Of a stretch of DNA of 64,000 bases, positions 32,730 through 42,254 are shown piece by piece. A program made the translations under genes and the position numbers. Numbering within the stretch: the first letter of the stretch is position 1; each line of letters opens with the position of its first letter. The notes below the pieces were generated by a model. The model was not told where the DNA came from, did not search any database, and saw nothing but the letters and a program-made list of their open reading frames with translations. This stretch comes from Candidatus Gastranaerophilales bacterium (GTDB lineage: Bacteria > Cyanobacteriota > Vampirovibrionia > Gastranaerophilales > Gastranaerophilaceae), in contig CAJULX010000008.1 of assembly GCA_910587245.1 (NCBI GenBank), forward strand, positions 1 through 64,000. The letters run 5' to 3'.

Positions 32730-33787
32730 TATATTTTATCCTTATCAATGCTTTCAACCTTAAAGCAGCTCTGTGTTTTTAATTTTTTATCAATCTCATC
32801 AAATGTTAAAAAGCCTTCCTGTGCTCCGAATACTTCAACCACAGCTGCCGCATTAACCGAAGCGCACTCAAGAGCCCTTTTAACATTCATATTATATTTT
32901 TCCATAGCGGCGGTAAATGTTGAGCTGAAAGCGTCTCCCGCACCGAGGGTTGACCTTACAACCGCAGGAAACTCAGGTGCTTTATAAAATTTATTTCCGT
33001 CATATGCGTATACGCCTGCTTTGCCGTCTGTTATAACAACATTTACATTGTTTTTACCCCTTAATATTCTTAACATCTCAATAACATCAGGGTGAATAAA
33101 CTCTTTAGAATATTTTTCATTCTTTGTATCGGGGCGTACGGAAATTTTTGTGAGCATACTTGCTTCTTCTTTATTTAAAACAAGGATGTCCGCTGTTTCT
33201 ATTATTTTTGAAAAATATTTCTCACCTTTTTTAATTGCGGTGGTTCCCGCATTTATTGAAAGTTTAATATTATTTTCTTTTGCAAAAGATGCAAGTTTAT
33301 CAAGCATTCTGTTGCTCTCTCCTGCTAAAGGCGCAATATAAAGCCATTTTGCATTTTTTACGGCTTCAAAATTTATATCTTTTTCTTTAATGCTTGAATT
33401 TACACCCCTGTGCGCAAGGACGGTTCTATCCCCCTGAAAGCTTACAAGGATAATGGAAAAACCCGTTAAGCCTTCTTTTGCCTTTATAATATTTGATGTA
33501 TCAATGTTTGATTTTATAAGATTTTCGCAAATTAAAGGTGATACTTCATCTGCCCCCAGCTTTACAACGGTTGATGTTTTAAACCCCAGATGTGCAAAAT
33601 TCATTGCAGTATTAATTCCGCCCCCGCCAAGGTTTCTTGAAAAATCATCAATTTCAACCTTGCTCCCGTAAGGAAAGCTCATAAAATCGCTTCGTTTATC
33701 TTTTGAACTCACGGATACTATATTTGCACTGTCTGATTCTATAAATACATCAAGTGTGGCAGAACCTATTGTTACTACATCAAACAT
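32729..33787 (-). CDS. PfkB-family sugar/nucleoside kinase
   Basis: A 352-residue ribokinase-fold kinase. The PfkB signatures are GGGGINTAMNFAHLG near residue 55 and the catalytic TLGAGDAFSSTF near the C-terminus, where Asp is the base. Substrate cannot be told: ribokinase, adenosine kinase or fructokinase-like. The ATG at 33787 has GAGGTG upstream; the longer frame is not supported. Confidence 0.85.
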   Translation of the reverse strand: MFDVVTIGSATLDVFIESDSANIVSVSSKDKRSDFMSFPYGSKVEIDDFSRNLGGGGINTAMNFAHLGFKTSTVVKLGADEVSPLICENLIKSNIDTSNIIKAKEGLTGFSIILVSFQGDRTVLAHRGVNSSIKEKDINFEAVKNAKWLYIAPLAGESNRMLDKLASFAKENNIKLSINAGTTAIKKGEKYFSKIIETADILVLNKEEASMLTKISVRPDTKNEKYSKEFIHPDVIEMLRILRGKNNVNVVITDGKAGVYAYDGNKFYKAPEFPAVVRSTLGAGDAFSSTFTAAMEKYNMNVKRALECASVNAAAVVEVFGAQEGFLTFDEIDKKLKTQSCFKVESIDKDKI

Positions 33788-33799
33788 TAACACCTCTAT

Positions 33800-33828
33800 T
33801 TGTTTTATGCTTTTTCCTATATTATAAT
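33800..33828 (+). promoter_or_regulatory. recF promoter
   Basis: TTGTTT (33800-33805) and a perfect TATAAT (33823-33828) are 17 bases apart, about 40 bases upstream of recF. It lies in the short gap between the kinase and recF starts. Confidence 0.65.
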
Positions 33829-33869
33829 ACAAACAGTTTTATGGACAGATAGCTCCTTGAAGGTATTTA

Positions 33870-35015
33870 ATGTTTTTAAAAAGGCTAAAACTGAATAACT
33901 ACAGAAATTATGAAAGTCTGGATTTTGAATTCTCCAAAAATAAAACCCTTTTTGTAGGAAAAAATGCACAGGGGAAAACGAATCTTCTTGAAGCTGTTTA
34001 TTATCTTTCAAGCCTTGATTCAAACAGAATTAAAAAAGACAGAGAATTAATAAAATTTGAATCTGAATTTTGCGGTATCGGGGCGGAAGTATTAAAAACG
34101 GGAACGGATATTGAGCTTGATATTTTGATTAACCCTCCGAAAAATAAAATTTTAAAAGTAAACGGCATTAAAAAAAATAAATCCAGAGATTTTGTGCGCG
34201 TATTATCTACGGTGAGTTTTTCCAATTCTGATTTATTGCTTTTAAGGGGAGAGCCTTCGGATAGAAGAAAATGGCTCGATAATGCTATTTGTCAGGTGTA
34301 TCCCGCTTATCTTGATAAAATTAATAAATATAATAAAATCCGTCTTCAAAAAGCAAATTTCCTGTCTGAATTTCAAAGCAGATTCGGCTTTGGCGGAATA
34401 TCCGGAAACACGGGCGGCGGGTCAAATTATGATATGCTTGATGTTTATAATGTTCAGCTTGCAAACTCTTCCGCTAATATTATGTTTTTAAGGATGAAAT
34501 TTTTATCCGAATTGAAAAAGATTGCAAAAGAAAAACATTTATCTATTTCAAAAGAGGAAGAATTAAATATTGAATATGAAAATACGTTATCGGCAGAATT
34601 TTTACCTGTTGCGGAATTGAGCACAATTTGTTATGAAAAATTGAATGAAATAAAAGATGAAGAAATTAAAAAAGGTCAGTGTCTTATAGGGCCGCACAGA
34701 GATGATGTTTCATTTTTTATAAACAATCTTGATGCTAAAAGATATGCTTCTCAAGGACAGCAGCGTACAATTGTTCTTGCACTGAAGTTATCCGAGCTTG
34801 ATATAATACAGGAAAAAATAAATGAAATGCCTGTTTTACTTCTGGATGATGTTTTGGCTGAACTTGATAATTTAAGGCAGAATTACCTTCTTGATACTAT
34901 AAAAGACGGCGTGCAGACAATTATTACAAGTGTTGATACTCTTGCTTTTGAAGAAGAATTTTTAAAAGATGTTGAAATCGTTCATATCGAAAACGGTAAA
35001 ATAAAAACCCCTTAA
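33870..35015 (+). CDS. recF: DNA recombination/repair ATPase RecF
   Basis: A 381-residue SMC-like ATPase that helps load RecA at gaps with RecO and RecR. Walker A is GKNAQGKT (residues 30-37). The signature region has IGPHRDD and ASQGQQRTIVLALK, and Walker B LLLDDVLAELD, all in RecF order. The N-terminus MFLKRLKLNNYRNYESLDFEF is characteristic. A promoter precedes it and a terminator overlaps its stop. The partner recR is also on this contig (40139), while dnaN and gyrB are not adjacent. Confidence 0.95.
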   Translation: MFLKRLKLNNYRNYESLDFEFSKNKTLFVGKNAQGKTNLLEAVYYLSSLDSNRIKKDRELIKFESEFCGIGAEVLKTGTDIELDILINPPKNKILKVNGIKKNKSRDFVRVLSTVSFSNSDLLLLRGEPSDRRKWLDNAICQVYPAYLDKINKYNKIRLQKANFLSEFQSRFGFGGISGNTGGGSNYDMLDVYNVQLANSSANIMFLRMKFLSELKKIAKEKHLSISKEEELNIEYENTLSAEFLPVAELSTICYEKLNEIKDEEIKKGQCLIGPHRDDVSFFINNLDAKRYASQGQQRTIVLALKLSELDIIQEKINEMPVLLLDDVLAELDNLRQNYLLDTIKDGVQTIITSVDTLAFEEEFLKDVEIVHIENGKIKTP

Positions 35016-35032
35016 AATTTTAAGGGGTTTTT
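35005..35032 (+). terminator. Terminator of recF
   Basis: AAACCCCTTAAAA and TTTTAAGGGGTTT form a long perfect stem that includes the recF stop, followed by T5. It may also end transcripts of the convergent gene. Confidence 0.85.
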
Positions 35033-35055
35033 AAATTTGTGCTTATACTTGTCTG

Positions 35056-37398
35056 CTATTCATCAAGTTCTATTTCATCATGCTTACCGTAGTTTTCATA
35101 GCCTTTTTTCTGCATTTCATCAGTGATTGTATCCTGAATTTTTTCATGCAAGCCTTCATTTTTGCTATTGTAGTATCCGCCGTAATCACCGGTTTTATTG
35201 TATTGTGCCTGATATTCTCTGTATAGCTGGTCACCTTTTGTTTCGGCAAGTTCCACTGCATCATCAAGTTCTTGCTTGATTTTCTTTCTGAATTCGGATT
35301 CACTCGGTACATCGCCCCAATCAAGGTTTCCGCCTTTAGATTCAACCAGCTCTTTCAAATCTTTTGCTCTTGTATTAACGGTTTGTGCAAGTTCGTTTAC
35401 TCTTGCAGCATCGCCTGTAAGCGGGTCGGTGAATGCTTTATCAATTTGTGCATCGGTTAATTGAGAGAACATATTGTTACCTACAAGACCTTCGTTATTC
35501 AAGGTTGCATCAATATATTCATTATCTTCCATGGCTTGTTCTGCCGTCATGTTTTTGCCGCCCATTTTAACGTTAAATGTAGTCTGAATTTCTGAACCGT
35601 TAACATTATAGCTTGTATCTTTATTTGTGGGGGTTAAATCAATTTCCGTCATACCAGCATCTGCTGCGCTCATAAAGCTTTGTTGAACACTTACACTGCC
35701 GTCGGCATTTTGTATTTCTTCAAGCTTCATTACCATAATGTCGTTTAATGCGTCGCCTGTGATTATATTTTGACCTTCGGGTATGCCGTATTTAGTACGG
35801 AAGCCGTCCATACCTTCGTTATTGTCGGCTCCAAGCAAGTCGGTAATACCGTCGTATTGTCCGTTGCCGTCATCTGCCATAAAGTAGTATCTGCTGTTGC
35901 CGTCGCGTACTGATATCGGGTCGGTTCTGTCTGTTTGAGCGGGTTTATGTTCGCCTGATCCGCGTATAACTTTGGAATCTTGCCATACCTGACCATTTTT
36001 AGTCAGCCCTTCGATTTGTTCCGCTAATTTATCGTAGCTTGGGTCTGTTGTGAACCTTACGCAACCTTCTTTGTGGTCTGATTGTTCACCGAGAGAGTAT
36101 CCGATGTCAAGACCCGGGAATAATTGGTCAAGCGCAAACATTGCTTCTTTAAAGGAGAATCCTTTTTCCGCAAGTGTTTTAACGGCGTCGCTTGCCTGTT
36201 CAAGCTGTTTTGCATCACCCGGAACGGTTTTTACTTCAGGGAGAGTTGATGTATTGTTTGCAATAGATGTTAATGCTCCGTATATTCTTTTTGCTTCCGC
36301 GCCATGACCATACGGTATGCTGTATTTGCCGTTTGAACCTTTAATATTTATGCCGCCGAAGTTTTTCGCAACAGCATCCATAATTTCAATATTACTCATG
36401 CCGGCTTCCGCCATTTTCCAGGCCAAGCTGCCTTCTTGTACGGTTGTTGCATTTGCTGCATCTTTGCCGTCGCCAAACAATACTTTTGCCAGATTTTGCG
36501 CCAAAGTGTTATCGGCATCGGCCGTATTTTTATCTGCATTCTTACCGGTGCCCGCCTTGCCCATTTCCGCAAGCTGATCCAAGTAACCGTCAATTGCCTT
36601 TTGATCTCTTGTGGTGCCTGCATTATTACCTACAACCTGAGTTGAATTTCTGCCTGAAAGATCGCTGTTATATTTATCTGCAAGCTCTGCAACCACGGCT
36701 TCTTTTTCATAGCTGAATACAGGTGCTTTTGAATCGTTATTTTTGTTTGCATAATAATTGTTTAACTGCGCGCTCATATTGTCTTTTGTTTGATTTAAAA
36801 GACTTACAACAGCCTGAGCATTCTTTAAACCTTTCATTGCATTACCGCTGTCTTTAATGTATAAATCAAGCTGGTCGCACAGATCGCCGAGTTCACCCTT
36901 AAGTTCGCCGGTTTCATTATAAATTGCGGAAATATTTGCAAGTGCCGCATTATCCATAAGTTTATCCAGTTCGCTCTGGAATTCAATTCTGAAGCTTGTT
37001 TGTCCTTCATGAGCTTTATTTTTACTTTTTGTGTTGTTTACCGCTCTTACAATAGCTTTATTTATTGCTGTTTGTAATTCTGCTTCATATTGAGCCTGCG
37101 CACTCACATATTTTCCGGTTGCATCAGCAAGGTCACCGCTTACGCCGTCAATTTTATCTTCAATTTCATCCATTTCTTTTTGATATTCGTTAAGCTTTGC
37201 TTCCCAGCTTTTAATCTGGTCTTGAATGGATTTAATCTGCGCATCAATATCATCTCTTGCTGTTTGACCGCCGTTAAAATAGTTGTCATCAAAAAGATCG
37301 CGAATTTGATTTTCGCTTGCCTGTTTTAAATCGCCAAGGTCTTTAATGCCTGCGGTTAGATCTTTAATTGTGTTGGTTGATGAAATGTCAGTTGCCAT
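35056..37398 (-). CDS. Large unknown protein (780 aa), Asn/Asp-rich
   Basis: No signal peptide or membrane segment is seen. Residues 50-115 form a coiled coil (DDIDAQIKSIQDQIKSW...). The middle is rich in Asn/Gly/Asp, with a DDGNGQYDGITDLLG motif like a calcium-binding dockerin/EF-type loop. The C-terminus is helical and acidic (YGKHDEIELDE). The ATG at 37398 has AAAGGA upstream. The layout suggests a filament, secreted or surface-assembly protein; secretion would need a non-Sec route. I recognise no family. Confidence 0.55.
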   Translation of the reverse strand: MATDISSTNTIKDLTAGIKDLGDLKQASENQIRDLFDDNYFNGGQTARDDIDAQIKSIQDQIKSWEAKLNEYQKEMDEIEDKIDGVSGDLADATGKYVSAQAQYEAELQTAINKAIVRAVNNTKSKNKAHEGQTSFRIEFQSELDKLMDNAALANISAIYNETGELKGELGDLCDQLDLYIKDSGNAMKGLKNAQAVVSLLNQTKDNMSAQLNNYYANKNNDSKAPVFSYEKEAVVAELADKYNSDLSGRNSTQVVGNNAGTTRDQKAIDGYLDQLAEMGKAGTGKNADKNTADADNTLAQNLAKVLFGDGKDAANATTVQEGSLAWKMAEAGMSNIEIMDAVAKNFGGINIKGSNGKYSIPYGHGAEAKRIYGALTSIANNTSTLPEVKTVPGDAKQLEQASDAVKTLAEKGFSFKEAMFALDQLFPGLDIGYSLGEQSDHKEGCVRFTTDPSYDKLAEQIEGLTKNGQVWQDSKVIRGSGEHKPAQTDRTDPISVRDGNSRYYFMADDGNGQYDGITDLLGADNNEGMDGFRTKYGIPEGQNIITGDALNDIMVMKLEEIQNADGSVSVQQSFMSAADAGMTEIDLTPTNKDTSYNVNGSEIQTTFNVKMGGKNMTAEQAMEDNEYIDATLNNEGLVGNNMFSQLTDAQIDKAFTDPLTGDAARVNELAQTVNTRAKDLKELVESKGGNLDWGDVPSESEFRKKIKQELDDAVELAETKGDQLYREYQAQYNKTGDYGGYYNSKNEGLHEKIQDTITDEMQKKGYENYGKHDEIELDE

Positions 37399-37531
37399 CT
37401 TGTTATCCTTTCGCACTTATCAAATGAATTTATACTTTACTATCCTTTGAATATATATTTGATATATACATAAAGGTTCTCGGCATTTCAAAAGGAAAAC
37501 TTAAGCGTATAAAATATTTTTGTTACAATTT

Positions 37532-39673
37532 TTAATAATTTTGTTTAATATTCTTCCAGATAATGATATTTGAATATCTTGTATCATCACGGCCGTATAC
37601 TTCCCAGCTGATGTTTGATTGATTAACGGGAACAAAACCTTTGCCTGCAATGTATTCATAAGGCGTTTTGCAAATTGCGCCATTTGCTTTTTCAAGATTT
37701 TCTTCTTTTGTTTTTGTTAAAACCTCTGTGAATTCAGCGTTGTAATTATTATTGACAAGATAACAGCCTTTTAGCAGCGTATCATCCAGATATTTTTGTT
37801 CATCTTTTTTATTAAAAACATTTAAAGTTTGCAGTTCGCGCGGTGTTGCAATATAATCGTATTTTTCAAGTTCATAATCATCAATTCTTGTAAACAAAAG
37901 CTCATCAAATTTTACATGTTTTTTATTTGCAGCAATATTTACGATTTCCTGCATTGTATTTTCATCAGAGAAAAATCCCACGGTTTTATATTCTTCAATG
38001 TGTTTTAAAAATCCGTCCGCAATTTCGCAGCCCCTTCTTTCGCACTTATAATAACCGTATTGCATGCATCTTGTTTTTTCTATAAATGTTTTGTACGAAG
38101 ATTCATTCTTATAAGAAGATACAATTCTCCAAAACGGCCTTATTGCAAGATGTGTGGAAGCTAAGAACAAATAATAAAGCGCAAATATTATGACAACGGT
38201 TTTATAGAAGTTATTCTTTTTAAAATAGCAGAGCGCTAAAACAGGCATGCAGATTGTATAAAATGTTAAAACAAACCTGATACTGTATATCATATATCCT
38301 ACAGCAAAGCTTAAAATAATAAGATTTAAATAAAATCCTATTCCTAAAGCATAAAGCACTGCTCTTTTATTTTTTGGATTTTTAATAAAAAGCAAGGCAG
38401 ACCATATTGCACAAGGTAAAAATGTTAAAATACCCGTTACGCCGTATCCTGTTTCAGATTCAACAAGAGAGGAGTTCAGCCCTTCTATTTTCAATAAAAC
38501 CCCCGTTCCTGCTTCTATATGAAATAAGTTGAAAAGTACATTTTGAATTTTAAACATTAGTGGCGATAAATAGATTCCCCACATAAATCCTGAAAAATCA
38601 AAAAGCTGCAAATTATACGTAATAAAATTTGCAATAAATGCTTTAAAACCGCCGTAAAAGCCGTGCATATTAACCGACATTTTTGAGCCAAAGGGGTTAT
38701 GGTAGCTTATTATATTTAAAATGTAGTTATAGCTTGAAAAAATAACAAAATTTATAAATAATAAAACTATAAATTTTATAAAATCCCTGAAGGATTTCTT
38801 CCACACCGAATAGACTAAAAACAAGAAAATTAAAGCAAGCCCCGCCATAAACGCTGTGCTTTTTACTCCGAGTGCAATTGCAAAAGAAAGACTTGAAAAA
38901 TACCCCTTAATGTTATCTTTTTTATCAACAAAATCAAGAAAGAATATTATTGAATAAAAAAGCAGAACCCCTGTAAATAAATCTGTCTGCGTGCTTGAAA
39001 TCTGTGCTATCACTCCTGCAAATGAAGAAAATATAAATATTGCCCAGAGTCTTTTTCTGTATGAAAATTTAAATTTTTCAAAAAATGTCCAGAAGGCTGC
39101 TATTCCTGCAAAATAGCTGAAAAATTCAATAAATCCTAAGCCAAAATCCTTTTTTGTTAAAGAAAAAATCCATGTGTAAATTAATTCCGAATTAATGGGC
39201 ATAACATGGCTTCTTATATCGGTTGTATCAAAATGATGTATAAAACCTTTCTGTGCCCATACAAGCGCCCTGTAAGCATGATATTCAAGTGCATCAGGTT
39301 CATTTACGGGCAGTATTGCACACATTATAAAACTAACCGCAATTAAAAATAAAACCCCGATTCCTAAAACAATAAGCCCTTTATCGAGCTTAAAGGAATT
39401 AAAAATTCTTTTAAAAAAAGCCTTTGTCTTTTCTTTATATTGTTCTTTTAAAACGTTCAGGCGATTTCTTTTTAGCCATACGGCTAATGCTGCTGCAAAA
39501 AATATTATGTTTAATAATATTATTCCAAAAGGTGAAATGCTTCTAAATATTGATAAAATTTCAATATTTAAAATTATAAGGGCGATAAATATTGTAAAAA
39601 AGTATAAAAAACTTCCTGCTGCTGCGGATAAAAGTCCCGATGTCAAAAACGTTAATAAAAAAGATAATATCAT
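37532..39673 (-). CDS. GT-C-like membrane glycosyltransferase
   Basis: A 713-residue protein with about a dozen hydrophobic segments and a soluble C-terminal domain of about 200 residues. After two N-terminal segments the loop NEPDALEYHAYRALVW has the acidic pattern typical of GT-C (ArnT/PMT-like) lipid-linked sugar transferases, followed by HFDTTDIRSHVMPINSELIYTW. The C-terminal part (YELEKYDYIATPRELQTLN) is soluble. The acceptor is unknown; cell-surface glycan or protein modification is inferred. There is no good ribosome site upstream, so the start is uncertain. Confidence 0.6.
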   Translation of the reverse strand: MILSFLLTFLTSGLLSAAAGSFLYFFTIFIALIILNIEILSIFRSISPFGIILLNIIFFAAALAVWLKRNRLNVLKEQYKEKTKAFFKRIFNSFKLDKGLIVLGIGVLFLIAVSFIMCAILPVNEPDALEYHAYRALVWAQKGFIHHFDTTDIRSHVMPINSELIYTWIFSLTKKDFGLGFIEFFSYFAGIAAFWTFFEKFKFSYRKRLWAIFIFSSFAGVIAQISSTQTDLFTGVLLFYSIIFFLDFVDKKDNIKGYFSSLSFAIALGVKSTAFMAGLALIFLFLVYSVWKKSFRDFIKFIVLLFINFVIFSSYNYILNIISYHNPFGSKMSVNMHGFYGGFKAFIANFITYNLQLFDFSGFMWGIYLSPLMFKIQNVLFNLFHIEAGTGVLLKIEGLNSSLVESETGYGVTGILTFLPCAIWSALLFIKNPKNKRAVLYALGIGFYLNLIILSFAVGYMIYSIRFVLTFYTICMPVLALCYFKKNNFYKTVVIIFALYYLFLASTHLAIRPFWRIVSSYKNESSYKTFIEKTRCMQYGYYKCERRGCEIADGFLKHIEEYKTVGFFSDENTMQEIVNIAANKKHVKFDELLFTRIDDYELEKYDYIATPRELQTLNVFNKKDEQKYLDDTLLKGCYLVNNNYNAEFTEVLTKTKEENLEKANGAICKTPYEYIAGKGFVPVNQSNISWEVYGRDDTRYSNIIIWKNIKQNY

Positions 39674-39714
39674 AGGGCAATTTTAATACTAAATATATAA
39701 CTAATCAAGAATCA

Positions 39715-39842
39715 CCCTTTCGGGCAGTTTACATTTATCTTCAAGATTTTTATTATAACTATTGTGCATATTCCACTCTCACTCGTAAACTGTTTAACCG
39801 ATTTCCGCTCATTAATTTTACCCTTGGAAGTCGGTTTTTTTT
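39715..39842 (+). ncRNA. Candidate structured small RNA with terminator
   Basis: CAGTTTAC (39725-39732) pairs perfectly with GTAAACTG (39785-39792), enclosing about 50 bases. Next comes a stem CCGATTTCC / GGAAGTCGG and T8 (39798-39842). This is a complete terminator on the + strand with no + strand gene upstream. It could be a small RNA in the gap between the membrane protein and the XRE gene. No known RNA family is recognised. Confidence 0.35.
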
Positions 39843-39852
39843 AATTTAATAT

Positions 39853-40082
39853 TTATTGTTTCAAATCTTTAAAATCAAATAAATCTTTAACTTTAATATT
39901 AAGAGCAGCTGCGATTTCAAATATTGTCTTAAGGGTGAGATTGCGTCTTCCGCATTCAATATTGCTTAATTTGTTAGGATGAATGCCTATTTCAAGTCCT
40001 AAATTTAATTGATTTAAACCCTTTTGTTTTCTGTAATTTTTAACTTTTTTCCGAAAAGTTTAAAAAATTCTTCTTCATTCAT
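39853..40082 (-). pseudogene. XRE regulator, frameshifted or decoded by -1 slippage
   Basis: The first frame (MNEEEFFKLFGKKLK...) stops after 22 codons at 40014. The rest of the gene is in the -1 frame and ends at 39853: NYRKQKGLNQLNLGLEIGIH followed by PNKLSNIECGRRNLTLKTIF and a DLFDFKDLKQ end, a full HTH_XRE domain. The frames join exactly at an in-frame A AAA AAG heptamer (40044-40050), the dnaX-type slippery site, which would give 76 residues. A one-base deletion in an A-run is the simpler explanation. Confidence 0.6.
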
Positions 40083-40138
40083 AGCAATTCAATAATACAT
40101 TACTGACATTTTTATTTTTAACTAATATATTTAATAAT

Positions 40139-40741
40139 TTACATCTCGCATCTTGCTTCGAGTGCTTTAATCAGCGTTAATTCATCCGCATATTCCAATT
40201 CTGACCCTAAAGGTATACCGAATGCTATCCTTGAAATCTTTATCCCGAAAGGCTTTAGAAGCTTATTTAAATACATACTCGTTGCTTCCCCTTCAACGGA
40301 AGGATTCAGGGCAAGAATTACTTCCTTGATATCATCCTTATGCACTCTGTTTAAAAGCTCTTTAATCCTGATATCATCAGGCCCGATGCCGTCAATGGGC
40401 GAAATCAGCCCTTGCAGAACATGATAAAGCCCGTTGTATTCGTTTGTTTTTTCAATTGCAATTAAATCTTTGGTTTCACCCACAACGCATATAATCTCCC
40501 TGTTTCTTGCCGCATTCTGGCAGATTTCGCAAGGATTTGAAGACGACATATTAAAACAAACATCACAATAATTAATTGTGGTCTTAGCCTCAATCATAGA
40601 TTCCGCAAATTTTTCCACCTCATTTAACGGCATTTTTAAAAGGTGTAAAGCTAATCTTTGTGCCGTTTTTGGCCCGATTGAAGGTAATTTTTGAAAATAT
40701 TCTATTAATTTTGCAAGCGGTTTTGTATATTCCAAACTCAA
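40139..40741 (-). CDS. recR: Recombination protein RecR
   Basis: A 200-residue RecR, which works with RecF/RecO at DNA gaps. It has the N-terminal HhH region (LPSIGPKTAQRLALHLL), a zinc motif (CDVCFNMSSSNPCEIC) near residue 58, the Toprim domain (ICVVGETKDLIAIEKT) and the C-terminal ISRIAFGIPLGSELEYADELTL. It lies 57 bases downstream of ybaB, as in many bacteria, with a stable hairpin (40759-40783) between. Confidence 0.95.
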   Translation of the reverse strand: MSLEYTKPLAKLIEYFQKLPSIGPKTAQRLALHLLKMPLNEVEKFAESMIEAKTTINYCDVCFNMSSSNPCEICQNAARNREIICVVGETKDLIAIEKTNEYNGLYHVLQGLISPIDGIGPDDIRIKELLNRVHKDDIKEVILALNPSVEGEATSMYLNKLLKPFGIKISRIAFGIPLGSELEYADELTLIKALEARCEM

Positions 40742-40797
40742 AAACTCCGTAAATAATCAGGGGCGCTAAAATCAGCCGCCCCTGTTGACAATTTTTC

Positions 40798-41130
40798 TTA
40801 AAACAATCCGGGGATGCTTATTCCGCCTGTTGCTTGCTTCATTGATTTTTCCATTTCAGCGGCTGCTTTTTTGGTTGCATCCTTAATAGCTTCCGCTACC
40901 AAATCTTCAAGCATTTCAATTGTGTCTCTATCAACGCTTTCAGGATTTTCAGAGTTTACTGCTTCGGGCTTAATTTTAATTCCTTTAAATTTTGACTGCC
41001 CGTCAAAAGTAATTTCAACAGCCCCGCCTGCGGATTTTCCCGTTACTTCAATTTCTTTCAATGCTTCCTGCGCATCTTTAAGTTTTTTCTGCATTTTTTG
41101 CGCCTGCTGCATCATTTGAATCATATTCAT
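40798..41130 (-). CDS. ybaB: Nucleoid-associated protein YbaB/EbfC
   Basis: A 110-residue DNA-binding protein: MNMIQMMQQAQKMQKKLKDAQ (helical dimer arm), then GGAVEITFDGQSKFKGIKIKPEAV and LVAEAIKDATKKAAAEMEKSM. It is the standard partner of recR. Its gene faces away from the protease gene at 41184 with a short AT-rich promoter region between. Confidence 0.92.
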   Translation of the reverse strand: MNMIQMMQQAQKMQKKLKDAQEALKEIEVTGKSAGGAVEITFDGQSKFKGIKIKPEAVNSENPESVDRDTIEMLEDLVAEAIKDATKKAAAEMEKSMKQATGGISIPGLF

Positions 41131-41183
41131 TATATTTTTCTCCCCATTATCATTCTAAAAGTCATGTTATAATTATCTATTAT

Positions 41184-41963
41184 ATGCAAAGAAAAACTTA
41201 TCTTCAATATTGTTTAAATAATAAAGGGAAAATTTCAAGATGGCTCTCTAATATGATGCCGTTAACCTTTTATATTGCCCCTTTCAGGTGGTATAAATCT
41301 TCTTCTCAGTCTGATGCATATAAATATACAAGTCTTGTTATTGATGCGCTTAATACATGGCAATCAGCTGTCGGCGGGGTTATAGGGTTTAATGTTGTAA
41401 ATACGATGATGGATTCGCAGGTAAACCTTGAGTGGAAACGTATAGACAGAAAATCCCTGGGTCAGTGCCAGTTTCATTATGACCCGAACGGCAGATATTA
41501 TTCTGCTGAAGTACGCATAGGTTTATCGGACGGTATTATTTGTAAAAAATATATGGATGAAGCCGAAGTTTATCATACAATTCTCCACGAAATAGGTCAT
41601 GCGCTCGGACTCGGGCATTCGCCTTATAAAGAAGATATTATGTACACCCCCCACCAATATGGTGTTATAAATCTTTCAAAACGAGATATTCAAACGCTCC
41701 GCTGGCTTTACAAATTTGATGTAGGAAAAACCGCCTCTGAAATACTTGCCATGCACCCAAATTCAGGTGCAAAAGATTTAGATGAGCTTGTTATGGTGCT
41801 TTCAGGCGAAAAAACCGAATTTCAAAAAGTACAGGACGGGCTTATGGCGCGCCAAGGAAAAGATTTAATTCAGGAAAATCAAAATATAGGCGATTTAAAA
41901 ATGTACCTTATGCAGGTGCACAACAATTTTGTAGTAAGAAAACCCGCCCCACCGAAAGAATAG
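41184..41963 (+). CDS. Matrixin-like zinc metalloprotease
   Basis: A 259-residue protein with a full metzincin motif HEIGHALGLGH (His135, Glu136, His139, His145) and Met153 in the DIMY Met-turn. The N-terminus (MQRKTYLQYC...PLTFYIAPFRWY) has only weak hydrophobicity and no clear signal peptide. A helical C-terminal extension follows. Matrixins usually act outside the cell, so either it is exported differently or it works inside. It ends one base before the convergent XRE gene. Confidence 0.78.
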   Translation: MQRKTYLQYCLNNKGKISRWLSNMMPLTFYIAPFRWYKSSSQSDAYKYTSLVIDALNTWQSAVGGVIGFNVVNTMMDSQVNLEWKRIDRKSLGQCQFHYDPNGRYYSAEVRIGLSDGIICKKYMDEAEVYHTILHEIGHALGLGHSPYKEDIMYTPHQYGVINLSKRDIQTLRWLYKFDVGKTASEILAMHPNSGAKDLDELVMVLSGEKTEFQKVQDGLMARQGKDLIQENQNIGDLKMYLMQVHNNFVVRKPAPPKE

Positions 41964-42224
41964 CTACCCTATCAGTGTAAACCCTTCGGGTAATTCTTCT
42001 TCAATCATTTTTACAAATTCGCTCGCCTTTACACCGAGTGCCTCCGCCAGCTTGAAAACCGTTGTCAGCTGCGGGTCTTTGAGTCCGCGCTCAAGGCTGT
42101 TTAAAAGCGAGGTTGAAATTTCATACTCCATTGATAAAAGATACTGGCTTTTGTCTTTCCGTAACCTTTTTAATACTTTGCCCGCAATACTGCGTATTAA
42201 TTTTTTCTTATCTTCTTGTTGCAT
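41964..42224 (-). CDS. XRE/Cro-type regulator
   Basis: An 86-residue HTH_XRE protein (SQYLLSMEYEISTSLLNSLERGLKDPQLTTVFKLAEALGVKASEFVKMIEEEL). It is convergent with the metalloprotease gene and divergent from the glycine-rich pseudopilin gene. The inverted repeat at 42255-42270 in the shared promoter region is its likely operator. Confidence 0.8.
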   Translation of the reverse strand: MQQEDKKKLIRSIAGKVLKRLRKDKSQYLLSMEYEISTSLLNSLERGLKDPQLTTVFKLAEALGVKASEFVKMIEEELPEGFTLIG

Positions 42225-42254
42225 TTTTTAAATAATAAGTTAAAATAAAATTAT

